Assembly: GCF_000247695.1 (NCBI RefSeq)
Contig: NW_004624795.1
Location: 12,030,747-12,094,746 of the forward strand
Source of the DNA: Heterocephalus glaber
Taxonomy: Eukaryota > Chordata > Mammalia > Rodentia > Bathyergidae
Length of the DNA: 64,000 nucleotides
Direction: 5' to 3'
In this document: piece by piece, positions 61,956 through 64,000 of the stretch
Position numbering within the stretch: position 1 is the first letter of the stretch
Layout: each line of letters begins with the position of its first letter
Made by a program: the position numbers and the translations under genes
Notes under the pieces: model-generated
The model's input: the letters and a program-made list of their open reading frames with translations, nothing else
What the model was told of the DNA's origin: nothing
Database searches by the model: none

Positions 61956-64000
61956 AGGGAGAGACATTGGTTTCCCCACACTTTGCCAGCTAGCCTCCTG
62001 GCTCAGTATGTCTTGCTCATGTGAGCACTGTAGGGCTTCGAAGCGTGGCAGCTCATAGCCCATGTGCCTGGAGAGCTGGCCTGTTTTTCCCAGCCACTCC
62101 TCGCAAAAGCACCTGATGAGTCTAGAATGGCTGAGCCCTCTGCGGCTCAGCCTGTCTCCCTGTTGTGGGGACTCAGCAGTTGTTTTGGTGTGGCTTGAAA
62201 CCTTTGGCTCCTTGTTCTGAGGAGGTGTCTGCTCCTGTGGGGTATCCTGGCTTCTGTGGGACTCTGGTTTCACTGAAATCATCTCATACTGTTTGACAGT
62301 TGTTAATCTGCATAGTGAGCTGCGTGTTAGTCCTGCACTTCACTTCCTGGGGCCCGTTCTGTTTCTCCCACGTCCCTTCCTGGTGTGATACCTCACACAG
62401 GTCCACTTACTGAGCATCTGTTTGTGGCACCCCACTGAGCAAACCCATGGCCCTAGTACCTCATTTTAAACCTGGGCAGTGGAAGGCACAGTCAGTGAGC
62501 ATCTTTGGAGCAGGGCAGTCTGGCTGAAGAAGTAGCTCCTGGGGATGTGGGGACAAATGTAGAGGCTGCCTGTTCCTTGGCAGTTCCTGTTCTGGGTGAG
62601 TGATGAGCAAGCAAGCACCTCCTTAATCCTTTAATCCTCACACCTCTGAGTGCAATTGAGGATGAAGCTGGAGGACACTCCACACTGTTTCACCAGCGGG
62701 AACAAAACTACAAATTGAGGGGTGGAGAAACTAACAAGTAGCTTTGGGCCAGGTCCTAGTGGGCTTTTGTGAGAACCACCAAGGAAAATTCTTAATTTAT
62801 TGGCCTTTTCTCCTAATCTTTGTGCTGCTTTCTAAGCAGATAGTAGCAGTGGAGGAGTGTGTATAATAAGCATTCTGAGGACCGGCTTCCTAGTATTAAG
62901 TAGCTTTTAAGCTATCTTTTTCTTTGACTTTTTTCCTAAACGGTGGTACCCAGTTTCATTCAGTCTAAGTCCTTGCCACCTGGGCATCTCTGCCCTGCCA
63001 CTAGTCTCACCATTGGCCTGGTAGTTTGCACTCATTGGTAGTAAACATTCTGTCCCCATCCTGTACTACTCGCTGGCTGTGTTCACTTTGCCATGTGTCA
63101 CTGTGGCCCGTTCACACTCAGGCACAAAGCAGGTTCCCAGGAAAGGTATCCAGAGCTCAGGGCCGATGGGGCTTGTTTCATTGCTGGTCTTAGCTGGGAA
63201 GAGCAGCCCTGGCCTTGGTGCAGTTCTCCTGGCTGAATCCTGGCTGTGAGCCCTGGCAGGCCTGGTGGCCCTCACGGGTCTCAGTTTCCTCAGTCAAAAG
63301 GAGGGTTGGTGAACATTAAAAACACTCAGCTTATGCTCTGAGGTAGAGGTTACTACTAGAGGGATGTGTTTGGGCTGCCACACTGGACAGCACTGGTCAA
63401 GAATATTTTCATCATCACAGAAAATTCTGTTGGACAGTGCTGGTCTAGAATGTTCTTTGGCCCACTCTAAAAGTTTAATTGCTTCAACTTGTAAATCTCC
63501 AGAGCATCACGTTTGGACTTAGCCTTCCATAGTCTGTAAACTCAACAGCTTTGGTGACGAATTCTTTCTACATCGGTTCTCTCCATGGCTCATTAAGAAG
63601 CAAGTTCTAGTCTACAGTTGGGATGGGCCTGATCAGTTATGAAACAGTTTGAGAGAGGAGCTTACTGAGGGGTGTGAGGACACAGCATGAAGCAGGAGAC
63701 CCAGGCACTAAGCCCTGCTTATTAAGTCCACTTGTAAGCAAAGGTCCTTGGCCTCCAAATGTCAGATGTCACTAGGCCCTCTGTTAAATGTTGGGGGACA
63801 TTTTAAAAGAGCCACAGTGTAGATCTTGAAGTGTTGGTGTGGGGTAGTCACAGGGAAAAGGGGGTTATTTCTAGATGTTTCCTTATCCAGTCCTAGGTGT
63901 GCTTTGTTTGAACCCTGCTTAGACTGGCCTTTGGCAGGTAGCGTGAAACCTGTTTTCTTGGAGCCAGATGTAACAGATGTGTCAGAGACACTTACTGAGT

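Larger units (their letters stand above)
59505..64000 (+). other. AKAP1: Predicted first intron of the downstream gene
   Basis: After the island the sequence is nearly SINE-free to 61860, then carries one ID-like copy (61868-61955) and unique sequence with a MIR-like relic at about 63240-63310 (GGTCTCAGTTTCCTCAGTCA). No exon with a clear open frame and splice sites is seen. Open frames inside 59.5-60.2 kb are GC-rich artefacts. Confidence 0.5.

Noticed and set aside
1..64000. CRISPR arrays, operons, prokaryotic promoters or phage genes
   Set aside because: No regularly spaced repeats of that type. The introns, SINEs, L1s and CpG islands show mammalian nuclear DNA.

Overview
This window is nuclear DNA of a placental mammal, almost certainly a rodent. 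Genes are sparse and have spliced exons. Interspersed repeats are dense: 7SL-derived B1 SINEs carrying the rodent 29-bp internal duplication, B1-dID composites (a B1 joined to a tRNA-like ID unit), and many copies of a young tRNA-derived ID-like SINE whose body ends in GGTACC plus an A-rich tail. B1-dID elements and this ID variant suggest a squirrel/beaver-side lineage rather than mouse or rat. Beaver (Castor) is my guess from memory, not something the sequence proves.

Region 1 (1 to about 11.6 kb) is the 3' end of SCPEP1 (retinoid-inducible serine carboxypeptidase, peptidase family S10) on the + strand. The last four coding exons are at 941-1054, 3414-3551, 6393-6556 and 10153-10215. All have GT/AG boundaries and join in frame. 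They include the catalytic Asp and His regions. The introns hold a solo LTR (2401-2804), a Tigger-type DNA transposon (6707-6988), a short hAT-like MITE (7955-8034), MIR and many SINEs.

Region 2 (about 11.6-58.9 kb) is intergenic. I find no convincing protein-coding exon. It holds an ERV-L integrase relic and MaLR LTRs (12.1-13.1 kb), a Tc/mariner-type MITE with TA duplications (15070-15434), and a long decayed antisense L1 that still shows an ORF1 coiled-coil fragment (17.4-22.5 kb). It also holds several other L1 3' ends, an orphan small CpG island (33535-33905), an AT-rich low-repeat block (36.7-38.4 kb), a truncated RPSA retropseudogene (48.41-48.57 kb) and dozens of SINEs, many with perfect target-site duplications.

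Region 3 (about 58.9-64 kb) is a strong CpG-island promoter with an NRF1-like site, a GC box, an E-box and a plausible noncoding first exon ending at a GTGAGT donor at 59505, followed by intron-like sequence to the window end. In human, AKAP1 lies downstream of SCPEP1 in the same orientation (from memory), so this is most likely the AKAP1 promoter and first intron. That name rests on synteny, because no AKAP1 coding sequence is in the window.

I did not find an obvious new biological system. The most notable items are the hAT-like and Tc/mariner-like MITEs with recognisable termini and duplications, the orphan CpG island, the recently active ID-like SINE family, and the promoter region with a perfect nuclear-receptor-like palindrome 1 kb downstream.
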